From contig CM055107.1 of NCBI GenBank assembly GCA_029204225.1, positions 23,951,391 to 24,015,390 on the forward strand: a stretch of 64,000 bases of DNA, written 5' to 3'. A model generated the notes under the pieces. That model had not been told where the DNA came from and made no database searches. It saw only the letters and a program-made list of their open reading frames with translations. The DNA is from Diphasiastrum complanatum. Taxonomy: Eukaryota > Streptophyta > Lycopodiopsida > Lycopodiales > Lycopodiaceae. Of this stretch, positions 22,409 through 34,179 are shown in pieces (the first letter of the stretch is position 1; every line of letters begins with the position of its first letter). The position numbers and the translations under genes are program-made.

Positions 22409-23633
22409 TCAAAAAACCCGCTTGCAACCAATGATGTGCTTGTTGGATGGAAGATCTACAAGCTCCCATGTCTTGTTGGCCATCAAAGCATCATATTCCT
22501 CCTTCATGGCAAGAAACCATTCCTTCGAATTGAGTGCATCATATACATCCTTTGGCTCTTCATGTGAAATAAAATAAGCACAATTAGTGGAGCTGAGTTC
22601 CACTTGCTTGCCTCTATCTTCATATGTAAGCCTCCTAGGCTCGGATCTTTCTCTTTGAGACCTCCTTGGTGAAAAGATTTGAGGTGACTCCTCCTCAATT
22701 CTCGGCCCCATCTGTCCATGATAGTCTTCAAGGGTGATGATTGGAGTATCTTTTTGAGAATCTTTGAACTTGGCCTCCTCAAGAATGTATTTTTGATCCT
22801 CATGGAATATAACATCCCCACTCTCAATTGTAGTTGAGGTAGAGGGAACATAGATTCTATAAGCCTTCTTGTTGGATGAATATCCAACCATGATCCCTTT
22901 AATAGAATTAGGATCATCTCTTTTCCTTGTTCTCAAGGGTACATGAACAAAGCAAGCACATCCAAAAAATATAAGGTGATCTACCTTAGGTTTCTTCTTA
23001 AACAAGATTTCATATGGTAATTTTCCAGCAAGTGCATTGTGAGGTAATCTATTGCACAAATAGTTTGCACAATTAATTGCTTCACCCCAATATTTAATAG
23101 GCAAAGAAGTTTCAACTCGAAAACTCTCTCTTTATTCCTTCACCTTCACAATATTCATAAAACTTGTTGGAGATGTATTCATCTCCTCCATCACATCTTA
23201 AAGCTTTAACTTTGAAAGAAAAGTGCTTCTCAACATACGTTTTGAAGATTAGGAAGTGATCAAATACCATAGCTTTTGAAGAAAGTAGATACAACCAAGT
23301 ATATCTTGTAAAGTCATCAATAAAGGTGACAAAACATGTTGCACCACCAATACTTTTAGAAGAAGAAAAATGAACATCCGAGTGTATAAGCTCCAAAGGA
23401 TGAGTAGTCTTTATAAAAGACTTTTGATATGGCTTTCCATGTGATTTTGCAATAGCACAAGCCTCACAAGGCTTGAAATCTTTGGAAAGTGATTTTGGAA
23501 GGCCAATAGCGTTCTCTTTCTTGACCATAGAAGGCATAGACTTAAATTTAGGATGCCCCAACCTTCTATGCCACAACTCCTCCTTAGATAAAAGAGCAAC
23601 TTCACAAAAGTTTGCATTCTCATAAGAATTCAA
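22409..23633 (-). pseudogene. Copia integrase and RT start, catalytic Glu deleted
   Basis: Reads LWHRRLGHPKFKSMPSM (GAG-pre-integrase), CEACAIAKSHGKPY, ELIHSDVHFSS (first catalytic Asp), TCFVTFIDDFTRYTWLYLLS, ALRCDGGDEYISNKF (second Asp). It then breaks at about 23105-23112 and resumes at LPIKYWGEAINCANYLCNRL. The missing stretch is the one that normally holds PQQNG and the catalytic Glu of the DD35E triad. Downstream the integrase C-terminus (FFGCACFVHVPL) and the start of RT (LVDLPSNKHIIGC) are readable. Confidence 0.88.
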
Positions 23634-23713
23634 CTTAAAAATTCCACCATATCTAGATCCATTAGCTAGGACCTCATCATTTTTCTTAATAAAGCAAGTA
23701 TTGGAATTGAGCT

Positions 23714-24912
23714 TTACATCACAACCACTTCAAGCAACTTCCCAACACTAATCAAGTTCTTTGTGAGTTGAGGAATAAAAAGAACATTATAAAGTGCAAG
23801 AACTTTAGAAGAAGCAAGTTTCAATGGAATGTTGCCAATTCCTTCTATAGAGCACTCATGATCATTTGCAGTGTAAACAAATCTCTTAAGTCCTTTGTAA
23901 GGTACAATTGAGTCAAAAGACTCCTTTGAACAGCACATATGTGAAGAAGCTCCACTATCTATGTACCAAGCTCTATCTTTTTTGAAAGGTGATGAAGAAA
24001 AACTTGACACCATGAGTGATCCTTCTCCATCACTTGCAACAAAATCTTCTTCAATCTCTTTGGAGAGATTTGCTTGCTTGAGTTGGTTTTTCTTCTTGAA
24101 GCAATTAGAGGCATAATGCTCCTTCTTGCCACAGAAGAAACACATCACTTTCTTCTTCTTGGTCTTTGAAGCAAAAGGATGAGATGAATCATCCTCTTCA
24201 CCATGTTTGTCTCGATCCTTGGCTTTGTCTTTGTTGGATGCTTGAGAAAACGGTTCTTACTCCTTCCTTTATGCTTGTCCTTGACAAAGAGGGCGTCACT
24301 TCCACCATGCTCGAGTTTGTTTATCGTAGAAAGTTTATAACTTTGCCTAGTTTCTTCAGAAATAAGAATTCCTTGAAGAGCTTCTAAATTAGGCAACTCC
24401 TCCTTAGTGGCAAAGGATTGAACAAGATTATAATAGTCATCTTTCAAGACATTTAGAATGATTTGTACTGGCTCATCTTGGTTAATAGTAACACCAACAC
24501 AAGAAAGCTCTCTATGAAGACCTTTTACTCTCAAAACATAGTTTGATGCACTCTCTTCACTTCTCTGAAAACTTTGGAAAATCTGATTCCTAAGAGTGAG
24601 TATTCTAGAAGTATTCTTTGCTTCATAGCTGGATTTAAGTGCATCCCAGGCATCTTTAGCTGTGGTGCAAGATCCTATTTCTCTCAAAATTTCATTAGAT
24701 ACATTCATCTTAATGAAATGTATAGCCATTCTAGCACTCTTCCTGTACTTAGGTATTTCAAGTTGTGCTTGAGGCTCCTCCTTAATACCAAGCACAATGT
24801 CCATAACATCCTGGAGTATCAAAATAGACTCCATTTTAAACTTCCAAATTGAGAAATTAGAAGTATTTAGTCTTTCATTTGCTTCTAGGAGATATCCTCC
24901 CAAAGGTGCCAT
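23714..24912 (-). pseudogene. Copia gag and protease
   Basis: Gag starts at 24912 (MAPLGGYLLEANERLNTSNF) and runs 255 codons with the UBN2-type core (KDAWDALKSSYEAKNTSR). The zinc knuckle CFFCGKKEHYASNC and the protease site WYIDSGASSHM are intact, but they sit in another frame (23714-24148), so a frameshift near 24150 separates gag from protease. Similar in organisation to gag of the element at 60514. Confidence 0.9.
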
Positions 24913-25923
24913 TATATGAAGACTTCTTAGTTATTGGACAACAATATGTTTGAGCTTGTTCCAATCAGACTTAATGTTGCTGCTCTATTTCACTATAGGT
25001 ATTTTCAAGGATATGCTATCTTCCTATGTGAAAAACTTGCAACTGTATTTGAGATGAATCTCAAATATTCCACAAGACAAGATTATCTAGATCAGACACT
25101 CAAAATGGTTTAAGGCACTTTGAGAAGTTTGAATCCTACTTTTGGCATGTGTGAAATGCTTCAAAAGAAAACACTATTGATACTCAGAAGGCTCAAAAGA
25201 TGTTCAATTATTTCAAGCTTAGTCTTCATCTTCAGTTTCTTGTGTAGGATGCTCAAAACAATGGACTCTAAACAAAGCAAGGTTGATTCAAATCAAAAGG
25301 TGGTCACTCGGATTTTGGACCTCTCCCTACCCTCTTCAAGAGCTTATAACTCTTGATAGACACATCAGATTGATTTGGTTATGGAAAGTACCTTCATAAG
25401 CTTTCCATCAAGCTATAACACCATATCTTTGGATCAATTAGTAAGGAGATAGTTGGGACTTAAAATCTCTGATTCTCACACATGTGAAATTTCATAATTC
25501 CGTACTATCACATTTCAGACCTGAAAATTCAGTTTCACACTTCAGAGAAAGGTAAGAAAAAGTGTATAACTACTTTTTTGCTTGAATTAACTCTCAAATT
25601 CTTGTACGATCAGAGATGTTAGCATGCAAAGCTCAATTTGGCTCTGATATCATGACAAAATTTTGAGAATTCACACGTGTGGGGATGTTCCACAAGTATG
25701 ATAGATCTTATTAACTTAACATATGAACTTGTAACTATGACGGGATTGGTTACCCTTTGCTGAAGATCAATCAGAAGCCCATTGTAGACGTTCTTCAAAT
25801 AATTTGGCTGTCTAGGTTGTGATTCTTGCAGGTATAAGATGAACAGACGTAGAACCAAAGTTGGTTTCACCTGACCCTGGATCAACGATCAATAAATGTG
25901 CAGGAAGAATCATGAAATAGAAA

Positions 25924-26400
25924 TTAGGCATTCACCAAGGAGACAACTGCGGGCTTAATTTCCAATACTAACTGGTAAACTAAAGATCCAATCTTATTCA
26001 AGATTTTATATGGTCCACAATAATGAGTAGACAACTTGTAATACTTCCCAGTGTGCATTACCTTAGAATCATTTGGAATTCTAAAATATACCCAATCCCT
26101 AGCTTGAAACCCTTGAGGCGATCCTTTCATATTAGCAAAATGTCTTACCCGATCCTGGGCACTTAGAATATTTTCATGTGCTAATTGTAGCATTTCTTGC
26201 ATTTCTCACAAGAAATCCTCCACTTTCTGAACTTTAATTGACTTAGTTTCAACTGTTACTAGAGATTTAGGTTGAAATTTATACATAAGCATAAATGGAC
26301 TATATCAATAATGCTTACTACTATTTCAAGCAAACTCAATCAATGGAAGATACCTTATCCAACGAGATTGCCATCAGGAGACTGATGCACAAAACATCAA
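25924..26400 (-). pseudogene. Ty3/gypsy integrase C-terminal fragment
   Basis: Minus-strand reading gives RYLPLIEFA, FMLMYKFQPKSLVTVETKS, MQEMLQLAHENILSAQDRV, FQARDWVYFRIPNDSKVMHT and GPYKILNKIGSLVYQLVLE, the standard tail of gypsy integrases. In-frame stops near 26170-26330. A second copy of the same family lies at 33350-34065. It directly follows the truncated copia LTR. Confidence 0.85.
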
Positions 26401-26676
26401 ATCTTTTCACCACTCGCGTTATAGGCTTGAGAGAAAGCTAACTATTTAGTACTTGATCTGATCTGATTTGATCATTAGATGTTGAGATATAAACAACTAT
26501 TTATACTAAGCAGTTAGGTCGTCAAATGCGGCTGCCAGTTGGCTGGAGTCTGCTGGCATTCATCCAGTTCTTCTCAGAAGCTACTTGATGATAAGCGGTG
26601 ACATTTCGCCATAAACAGTTTGTCCGCATAAATGAATGTAACTGTCACTCTGCAAGAAACTGTCATCAGAAAAAAA

Positions 26677-26980
26677 GACAGTGTCGCAAAGAGACGACAA
26701 TGTTGCAAAAAGACGACAATGTCGGCTTTCTGCAAGAAACGTGACAATGTCGCAAAATCTCATTTTCTTAATATTTGGGGTAGCCCCACACTTTGCCAAA
26801 GTCATTTCCTTAACATTTGAGGCATTTTGAAAAATGCAAAAAATGTGACATTCAATTTGGCTCGCAATTACTGATAGGCAAAAAATGCGAAAAATGCGAC
26901 ACTGCATTTTTACTCGAAATTCTTAACAGGCGAAAAATGCAAAAAATGCGACATTGTATTTTTACTTGCAATTTTTGACA
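26677..26980. repeat. Tandem-repeat block (19-bp and 51-bp units)
   Basis: Three 19-bp units of the form GACAATGTCGCAAARAGAC start at 26677, 26696 and 26715. Three 51-52-bp units start at 26829, 26880 and 26932, each with GAAAAATGCRAAAAATGYGAC followed by ATTTTTACTYG-like text. Probably LTR or spacer sequence of a retrotransposon; nothing coding. Confidence 0.8.
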
Positions 26981-27349
26981 ATGTCGCTTTGAGAGAAAAT
27001 TGACTATAGCAAAAAGGCAACAGTGTCGGGTTTTGTAGTGAGAGAAAATTCTTGATATTGTTGTCAAACTTCGTGTATTTCTACAAATTGTGTACAAACA
27101 CTTGCAATTCTGCAAACTGTGTAAAACACGGGAGAATTCGCAAAACTAGATAAATAGTTGGATGAAGATTAAAAACTGATTAGTCAATTACTACTACTAC
27201 TTTCCAAAAAGTATTAAAAAATAGTAGACTCTCCAATGCTCACCACCCTTGCAAGATGCACACTTGAATGGACAATTTGCATGCAACTTGATGACTCAAC
27301 CATTGTCATTGAGGACTCCCTTGGAACTCTCCTGCTTTGAGGCTGATCC

Positions 27350-28507
27350 TCAAGATCTTCCTCCTTTTGAATGCTCCTCCTCAATACAAGCAAAATCACA
27401 CTTTGCCAAGATCTCCTCTTGAGTGATTTCCTCCTTTGCCAAGCTCATTTTTTCAAAAGCAACACTAGCTTCCAACTTAAACAATCTTCCATGTTTAAAT
27501 CCCTTTGCAATGCAAACATCATTCTTCAAGATGAAGCAAACACCATGCTTAAAGTGGACATCCAAACCACTTTCTAAGAGTAGACCAACACTAAGCATAT
27601 TCCTGGTGATTGATGGTACATAAAGGACATTTTCTAGATCCATGCATTTTGAGGATTCTAGACACAAAGAGATGGTGCCAACACCATCTATCCTACACTC
27701 TTCATCATTTGCAGTAAAGACAAACCTCTTGTAGCATTCAGATGCATAATGCCCCTTGTTTCCACAAAAGAAGCATTTTTGCTTTGACTTGTCCTTTGAG
27801 GTTGATGCATCATCCTCTTCTTTGGCCTCCTTTGGATGCTTCTTCTTTCCATTGGTCTTCTTTTTGCTCTTGAATGAGAAATTGGCTTTCTCATCACCAT
27901 CCTGCAAAGACAAGAAACTCATCCTAGATTTTGCATGGACCATCCTACACTCTTCAGCCACTAACACACTGTGAAGTTTTTCTATGTTGGCAAAGTGTCT
28001 TGGATGGCAAAAATTTGGACCAAATTTGCAAAGTCATCTCCTAGACCATTAAGAACAATTTGTACAAGCTCTCCATCATGAATCTTCTCACCAATGGAAG
28101 CCAACTCCCTATTTAGAGACTTGATTCTGAGTACATAATCCTGTGCACTCTCTCACTTCTCCTCATGCTTTGCAAAATCTGATTTCTAAGCATGAGTACT
28201 CTTGAAGTGTTACTAAATTCATAGATTGATTTTAAAGACTCCCAAGCCTCTTTAAAACTAGTACAAGCTGATACTTCTCTCAACAAATCATTGCTCACAT
28301 TCATCTTCACACAATGAAGTGCAAGCCTAGATCTCTTTTTGTATCTAGCTAACTCTTGTGCACCTAGAGGTTCATCTTCATCTTCAATCAAGAACTCATA
28401 AAGGTCTTGGAGCACAAGAGTGACTCGATCCTAACCTTCCAAATAGCATAATTTTTAGAATTCAATCTCTCACTAGCCTCTAGAAGGTATGCTCTAGCAG
28501 ATCCCAT
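27350..28507 (-). pseudogene. Ty1/copia gag-protease fragment (lineage A), protease site deleted
   Basis: Gag starts at 28507 (MGSARAYLLEASERLNSKNY), frameshifts near 28410, and continues with KMNVSNDLLREVSAC and RVLMLRNQILQSMRRSE. The zinc knuckle CFFCGNKGHYASECYK is intact, but it is joined directly to RFVFTANDEECRIDGVG. The roughly 80 residues that normally hold the DSGASSHM protease site are missing, with the frame preserved. The reading continues to FACIEEEHSKGGRS and ends at 27350; no integrase follows. Confidence 0.88.
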
Positions 28508-28639
28508 CTTACTAGTGACTTCTAAAAACAAGAAATAGATTTGATTGACTTGAAACTCACAAAGGTCTCACACTTGCAGTGTTTCACTCAAATTTGATTT
28601 CTAATCCAACAAATGGACTTATAATCACAGTTCTATTAC

Positions 28640-30815
28640 TCTCTCACAAAGCTGGAATGAAGATAAGATGAAGTGAAGAGCTAACTTGCAATTAACCATA
28701 TTATATCTGACTAACATATTGTAGATGTACCTCTGTTGAGTAATGTAGACCAGCTTTCGATTTCTATCTCTGTGGATTTGAATACCAAGGCAGAAATGAG
28801 CTTCGTCCAGATCGGTCATGTCGAATTCAGAAGATAACATTGACTTGTCTCCTTTTATCAGATCAATACTATTGTTGAAGAGCAATGTGTCATCCACATA
28901 CAAAGTGATAATGATAAAAGACTGTCGCACTGTCTTGAAGTAAACATTTGAATTTGAAGAGCTAGGTGTGTAGCCATGATCAGTAAGGAAAGTATTGATC
29001 CTTTGAAACCATGCTCAAGCATATAGCTTCAAGCCATAAATTGCCTTATGGAGTTTGCACACGATAATATAACCTTTGGGTTGTATCATGTAAATGTCTT
29101 CTTCAATAACTCCATTGAGATATGTTGTTTGTACATCCATTTGATATATTTCCAAATCTGTTGTAGCAGCAAACAATAATAAAAGTTGAATAGAAGAATG
29201 CTTGACTACTGGACTGAAGGCCTCAGTATAATCGACGTTGTATACCTGAGAAAATCCTTTGGTGACAAGTCGGGCTTTTCTTCTGTCGATGCTTCCATCT
29301 GCTTTGTACTTGACTTTGAAAATCCATTTGCAATCAACTACGTTTCTATGCAGGTAATTCGACAATTGTCCATGTTTGGTTCTTGATAAGAGATGAATAC
29401 TCTTTATCCATAGCTTCTTTCCAGAAATTAGAATCCGGCTGACTGAGTGCCTCTTCGATAGTCGTCGGCTCATGAACAAGGTAGGTAGACAATTGTCCAT
29501 GTCTGGTTCTTGATAAGAGATGAATACTCTTTATCCATAGCTTCTTTCTAGAGATCAAAATTTGGCTGACTGAGTGCCTCTTTGACAGTCATCAGCTCTT
29601 GAACAAGGTAGGCTGCAAACTCGTCGATATACTTGATAGGTGGTCTACTAGCTCTTGATGATCTTATGGAAAATAGAAGAAGTTGATCATTTTCATCATA
29701 CTGTAGTTGATCATCTTCTAATTTGCCATTGATATGTTGTTCATTGAAGGAAATGAGCTTGGACCTTCGCTAAGAATAGTTGACTGAGGAATTGGGAAGT
29801 TCAATATGTCAGGAGAATCTGACAGGTCGGCTACATGGGCATTGCCTTTTCCTTTGAGATCGATAAACTGATCTGCAATGAAGATGACATCCCAACTAGT
29901 AAATATCTTCGACTCGATGGGATCGAACAACTTGTAGTCTTGATCTGAAGTAGTGTAGTTGATAAAAATACATTTGATACTTTGAAAGTCGAGCTTTTTC
30001 CTGAGACCATGAGGAATCTGCGCATAAGTAGTACATCCAAAAACTTGTAAGTTTGATAAAGAAGGTTTGGTACTTGTCCAAACTTCGAATGGTGTTTTGT
30101 CTGAGAGGCCTTTAGTAGAACATCATATAAGTATCCATGCCTCTTGCCGAGTGCAAGGATCTTATTACTCCTATCAATAATTCTGCATTGATCATACTCA
30201 AACTTCACCTTATGACCTAGATCTATAATTCTACTCACTGATAACATATTTGTTGAGAGTTTAGGAACATACAAGACTTTTGACACTAGTTTGAATTGAT
30301 CATGCTGGAATCTTAATCTTACAGTACCTTCACCTTCAATACTTTGAGTACTATCATCACCAAGATGAACATACTTCTTTGTGATGTAGGCATATAGGAT
30401 TGGAAAATCTCACAATGATTGGTCATATGTTGAGTAGCTCCGGAATCTCAAAACCATGAATCATCCGAATTTGCGTATTTGTCTTTGACCATAAAAGTGC
30501 CTTCATCCATTTTGACTTTAGGAGATGTTGTAACTGTATTTGCTTGTTGATTAGGTTGCTTGGCTACATTCTTTGCTTTGATAATTCGACAATCTTGGAT
30601 CTCATGGTTATTGCGTTTGCAATACCTGAAACATCTTCTTCTTCAACGAATGTGGATTTGATGACTATTCTTGACTTTGAGTCTATTTCTGATTCGATAT
30701 AGACTGCTTGGAGCTTTTCTGCTTTTGTTGTTTTGAGCCCTTGTTGACATATAGAGCATGAGATGAAGAAGTAGACGAATCCAAAATCCAAACTATCTAA
30801 AGACATTTGTCCCAA
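28640..30815 (-). pseudogene. Ty1/copia element (lineage B) lacking integrase core
   Basis: From high to low coordinates: gag end with RYCKRNNHEIQDCRI (zinc knuckle), protease DSGATQHMTNH near 30440 preceded by an in-frame stop, VLYVPKLSTNMLSVSRIIDL, then a junction near 30118 where LGKRHGYLYDV passes into the integrase C-terminal region. The GAG-pre-integrase and DD35E core are absent. RT follows: [50 protein letters not shown]. RNase H is not present on this strand. A 127-bp tandem duplication lies in the RT leader (29361-29614). Confidence 0.88.
29361..29614. repeat. 127-bp tandem duplication within copia pol
   Basis: Copies 29361-29487 and 29488-29614 both start GACAATTGTCCATG and end GAACAAGGTAGG. 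The unit is not a multiple of three, so it shifts the frame. The copies differ at several sites, so the duplication is not recent. Confidence 0.93.
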
Positions 30816-30879
30816 TTGAAGCAGAACAGAAACAGATGGGTAGATGTCCTTATTTGTCCGTAATCGGATCTATAATATT

Positions 30880-31496
30880 TTCTATGATCTGCACATGACC
30901 TAATCTAGCATATGTGGTAAGCACATTGTCGCAATACATGTCCAATCCAGGCTTAAACATTGGAAGGCTCTGCAAAGAGTATTGAAGTACATTCGACCTA
31001 CGAAGCACTATGATTTGTGCTATAATGGTAATACAGAAGATGCACTTACATTAGTCACCTATCCAAATTCAAATTGGGCATGAGACGGTGATACCAAAAA
31101 GTCCAGATCTGGTTATATCTATTTTATTGCAAGAGGACCCATTTCATGGAACAACATAAATCAGCAATGCATTTTGTTATCCTTTACAGAATCATAATAT
31201 GTAGCAACCTTCTAAGCCAAATAATCTCCTTCACTACCCCTAGTTCAAAAATCAGAGCTGTATACCTCTATCTCTATACCCACGAACTCATTCTAGAACT
31301 AAACATATAGAAGTTCAATTTCATTTTCTTAGAGAGAAAGTTTAGAATAAAGATGTTGTACTAAGCTATTGTCATACAAACAGTATGTTGGCTGATATTT
31401 TGACAAAACTATTGTTAAGAGAAAAACACTCTACTTTGGTAGGTATGTTAAATCTCAATGTAAATTCAGATTTGTAGTAATAAGCTTAAGGGGGAG
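30880..31496 (+). pseudogene. Ty1/copia RNase H and polypurine tract
   Basis: Plus-strand copia 3' end with several stops: HWKALQRVLKYIRPTKHYDL-like text near 30960-31020, SRSGYIYFIARGPISWNN near 31110-31150, and RTKHIEVQFHFLREKV near 31290-31340. It ends with MLADILTKLL-type text and the polypurine tract AAGGGGGAG at 31488-31496, directly before an LTR start. It points away from the minus-strand element at 28640-30815, so the two are head to head and separate. Confidence 0.82.
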
Positions 31497-33349
31497 TGTT
31501 GGAGTTAATCTTACTACTACGCATCCTAACTGCCCTCCGCTTTACTCAGGAAAATCACTCTCTCAAAGCAGTCTGCAAAAATGAGCTATTTCTCCCACAG
31601 TCTATAGAAATACACGCAAAGTTCAAACATGCAAGACACCGCAAGGAACTGCCAAGGTAGCGCAAGGCAGCCAAGGCACCACAAGTGTCTAGCCTACGGT
31701 CCAATGCGAAACTGCAAGAGGACCGAAAGGTATCGCAAGTTATCACTTGCGGTCAACATTCGAAGTGAACGAACTGCAGCCTTCAAATTTATCATTGTTC
31801 AATATTGATTTTGTTGACTTAGAAGTTGAAGTAGAACCTAATGACTTCTTAATAGAAGTCTCATCTATCGAGTGATCTTCAACAACCAATGTAAATGATG
31901 CACAACAAATATCATTGTCAAAAAAAAACTTAATTGAAGATTTGTACACACATTTTATTGATTGTAGAAAAATGCCAAAAAATATTAAAATCAAAGGTTA
32001 TGCACCTCATTTGGATCTCAATACATCATTCAAGCATCAAGGATTGCACAACAACAAGATTGATCAAGATCTAGACACTAAATCTAGCTAAATTTCATCA
32101 GGATTGATCAAGATCTAGACACTAAATTTAGCTTAATTTCATCTAGATTGGCAATTGCCTTAAAAAACCACAAAAAATTAGCATTTACCGATCTCCATGA
32201 CCTTTAACATTTGTGAAAAGTACAATGAACTATTCAGATTCATATATTAACTCAATAGACACAAAAAAACAACACACAATCAAGCATGTATTCCAGTTAC
32301 AAGAGCAAAATTGCCAAAAATTGTCATTTCTCTCTCACACCACATAGTATGTACATTGGATTCACCTTCATATACTGATCAGGTTCGACCTATTACCATT
32401 AACCTAACCCTAAACCTACCCTAATCTAGCTTGATCAAAACCATGTAAATTGTACATAGGTGGGTCCCACACATGTGAGGCCATGGTGCCATGAGGGAAT
32501 CCACACTAGAGTAGGTTAGATCAAGTCTAAAAATTTTGTCAAGCTAGTTTGGTAGTGGATCCTACATTATAGGACCAAATTCCCAGGTTTATGGAGTAGG
32601 TTGATCAATCTAGCCCCCTACATGGCAAGACTCAAGGATGAGGCTAGAAATGAAAATTAGGGCAAGAGAGCTCAATCATCTTCCTTATTACATGTTGGAT
32701 TTTCACCTAACTCGAGGTGGGGAAGAGGCTTTCTATTTAGCCTCATCTCTCCATAGTAATGCCTTGGATTATTTTTGAGAGCTCATTGGCAAACTCGACC
32801 TTCTACACATTGTATTTTGTTTTCCTTTGAATTTAAGCAAGAACTAAGTGTTCTTAACATCATTTGCTTTCTACAAGCCGTACTGAATACTATTTCACAC
32901 GTGTGTGTGGTGTACATCACTTTTGATTAATGATTTTGGGTTGCTCTTGTTTGATACATGCTCGATTGTCAATCTAGATCTCAACTTTATGTGTCTAGTT
33001 TGCATTTGTTTCATGATCAATCAATCAGCCACTCTTGTGAGTCATTAATAGACTCAAGTAAGGTCCAAAGTACTGTACTTTGACAATATGCCTCAAATTA
33101 AGGCCCATAATCTAGGCCATCACCTCTTGCATCTCTTCCATGATTTACTCCACTAACTTCCTTGATTGATGCAATGCCTAATGAATGCATGTATATCATA
33201 TCCCATACTAGGATGCAACACACATGCTAATATTGCATGCAGGTGCCACTTGACCACTATCTAGGCTAAGTCTAGTCCCTATGTCCCAAGGCCCTAGGCC
33301 CCCCCTAATATGTCCATTAGGGCCATGACATTCTTCCCCCCTTATTTTA
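31497..33349 (+). repeat. LTR start and unassigned repeat-derived DNA
   Basis: TGTTGGAGTTAATC at 31497 follows the polypurine tract, so a copia LTR begins here; its end was not identified. A 44-bp tandem duplication (GATTGATCAAGATCTAGACA) lies at 32058-32145. From about 32150 to 33349 no coding signal or recognisable repeat end was seen; degenerate CCCTAA-like text near 32400 is not a telomere array. Confidence 0.45.
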
Positions 33350-34065
33350 GTTCCACCCTCAAAACTCAAAGTCAGGGAGACTCCTCTTTAGTTTACCTTC
33401 TAGTTCCCTCAAAACCTCATCATCAAAATATCCTTTTCAACAAACTAGATGCTCAATAAGCTCACGATTTTGCCATCATTTGGTTTTTGCATCAAGTATC
33501 TTTTAGGCTCCAAAGGAATTCTTTCAGATACGTCTTCAAAAGAATTTAGACCTTTACCAAAACCAAAGTAATCTACCTCATGTAAGTCATCATCAGACGA
33601 CTAACACGGAACACATGATAAACCTTAATCTCATTCAATAAATCTAATTGGTAAGCTAAAGATCCAATCTTTTTCAAGATTTAGTATTGTCCACTATAGC
33701 GAGCATACAACTTGTAATACTTCCCAGAATGCATTATTTTAGAATCCTTCGGAATTCTAAGATATACCCAATCTTCAACTTGAAACTCGCGAGGCAATCT
33801 TTTCAAATTAGCTCGATCCTGGATACTCAAAGCATTTTCAGGTGCTAATTGTAGCATTTCCTACATTTTCCACAAGAAATCTGCCACTTTAATCAACTCA
33901 GTTTCAACCATTATTGGAGATCAAGGTTGAAAACCATAGATAAGCATAAACCGACTATATCTAATAGCCAAATGCTTACTACTATTATATACAAACTTAA
34001 TCAATAGAAGGTACCTCATCCAATGAGATTGCCATCCGAAGACCTATGCACAAAGCATTAGTTTT
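33350..34065 (-). pseudogene. Second Ty3/gypsy integrase C-terminal fragment
   Basis: Same family and strand as 25924-26400. Minus-strand text includes RYLLLIKFVYNSSKHLAIR, FMLIYGFQP, QEDWVYLRIPKDSK-like text near 33760, MHSGKYYKLYARYSGQY and ILKKIGSLAYQLDLLNEIKV, continuing towards YHVFRVS (the integrase-chromodomain junction). Several stops. The DNA match between the copies is obvious at CAAGATTT, ACTTGTAATACTTCCCAG and GCTAATTGTAGCATTTC. Confidence 0.8.
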
Positions 34066-34179
34066 TTTCGCCACTCACATTACTCTCTCTTGAAAGTAAA
34101 ATATAGATTGGAACCTAAACTATGATTTGTCAATCACAATTCACCATATTCTTATTCTATACTTGAAAGTAAGAGAATG

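Larger units (their letters stand above)
20253..25714 (-). mobile_element. Ty1/copia retrotransposon, lineage A, 5' LTR truncated
   Basis: A nearly complete element on the minus strand. The 3' LTR is 20253-21040, followed on the minus strand by the polypurine side at 21041-21050. RNase H and RT occupy 21190-22450, integrase 22409-23633, gag-protease 23714-24912, then a leader of about 0.7 kb. The primer-binding site is 25640-25652 (plus strand GGCTCTGATATCA; minus TGATATCAGAGCC, near-match to initiator tRNA-Met). The first 62 bp of the 5' LTR (25653-25714) match 20253-20314 and then similarity stops. The missing LTR means it cannot transpose by itself, and no target-site duplication can be read. 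Confidence 0.92.

Noticed and set aside
26677-26980. CRISPR-like repeat array
   Set aside because: Repeats are contiguous without unique spacers and the DNA is from a plant nucleus.
32385-32440. Telomere-like CCTAACCCTAAACCTACCC
   Set aside because: Fewer than three degenerate units with no array; not an interstitial telomere.
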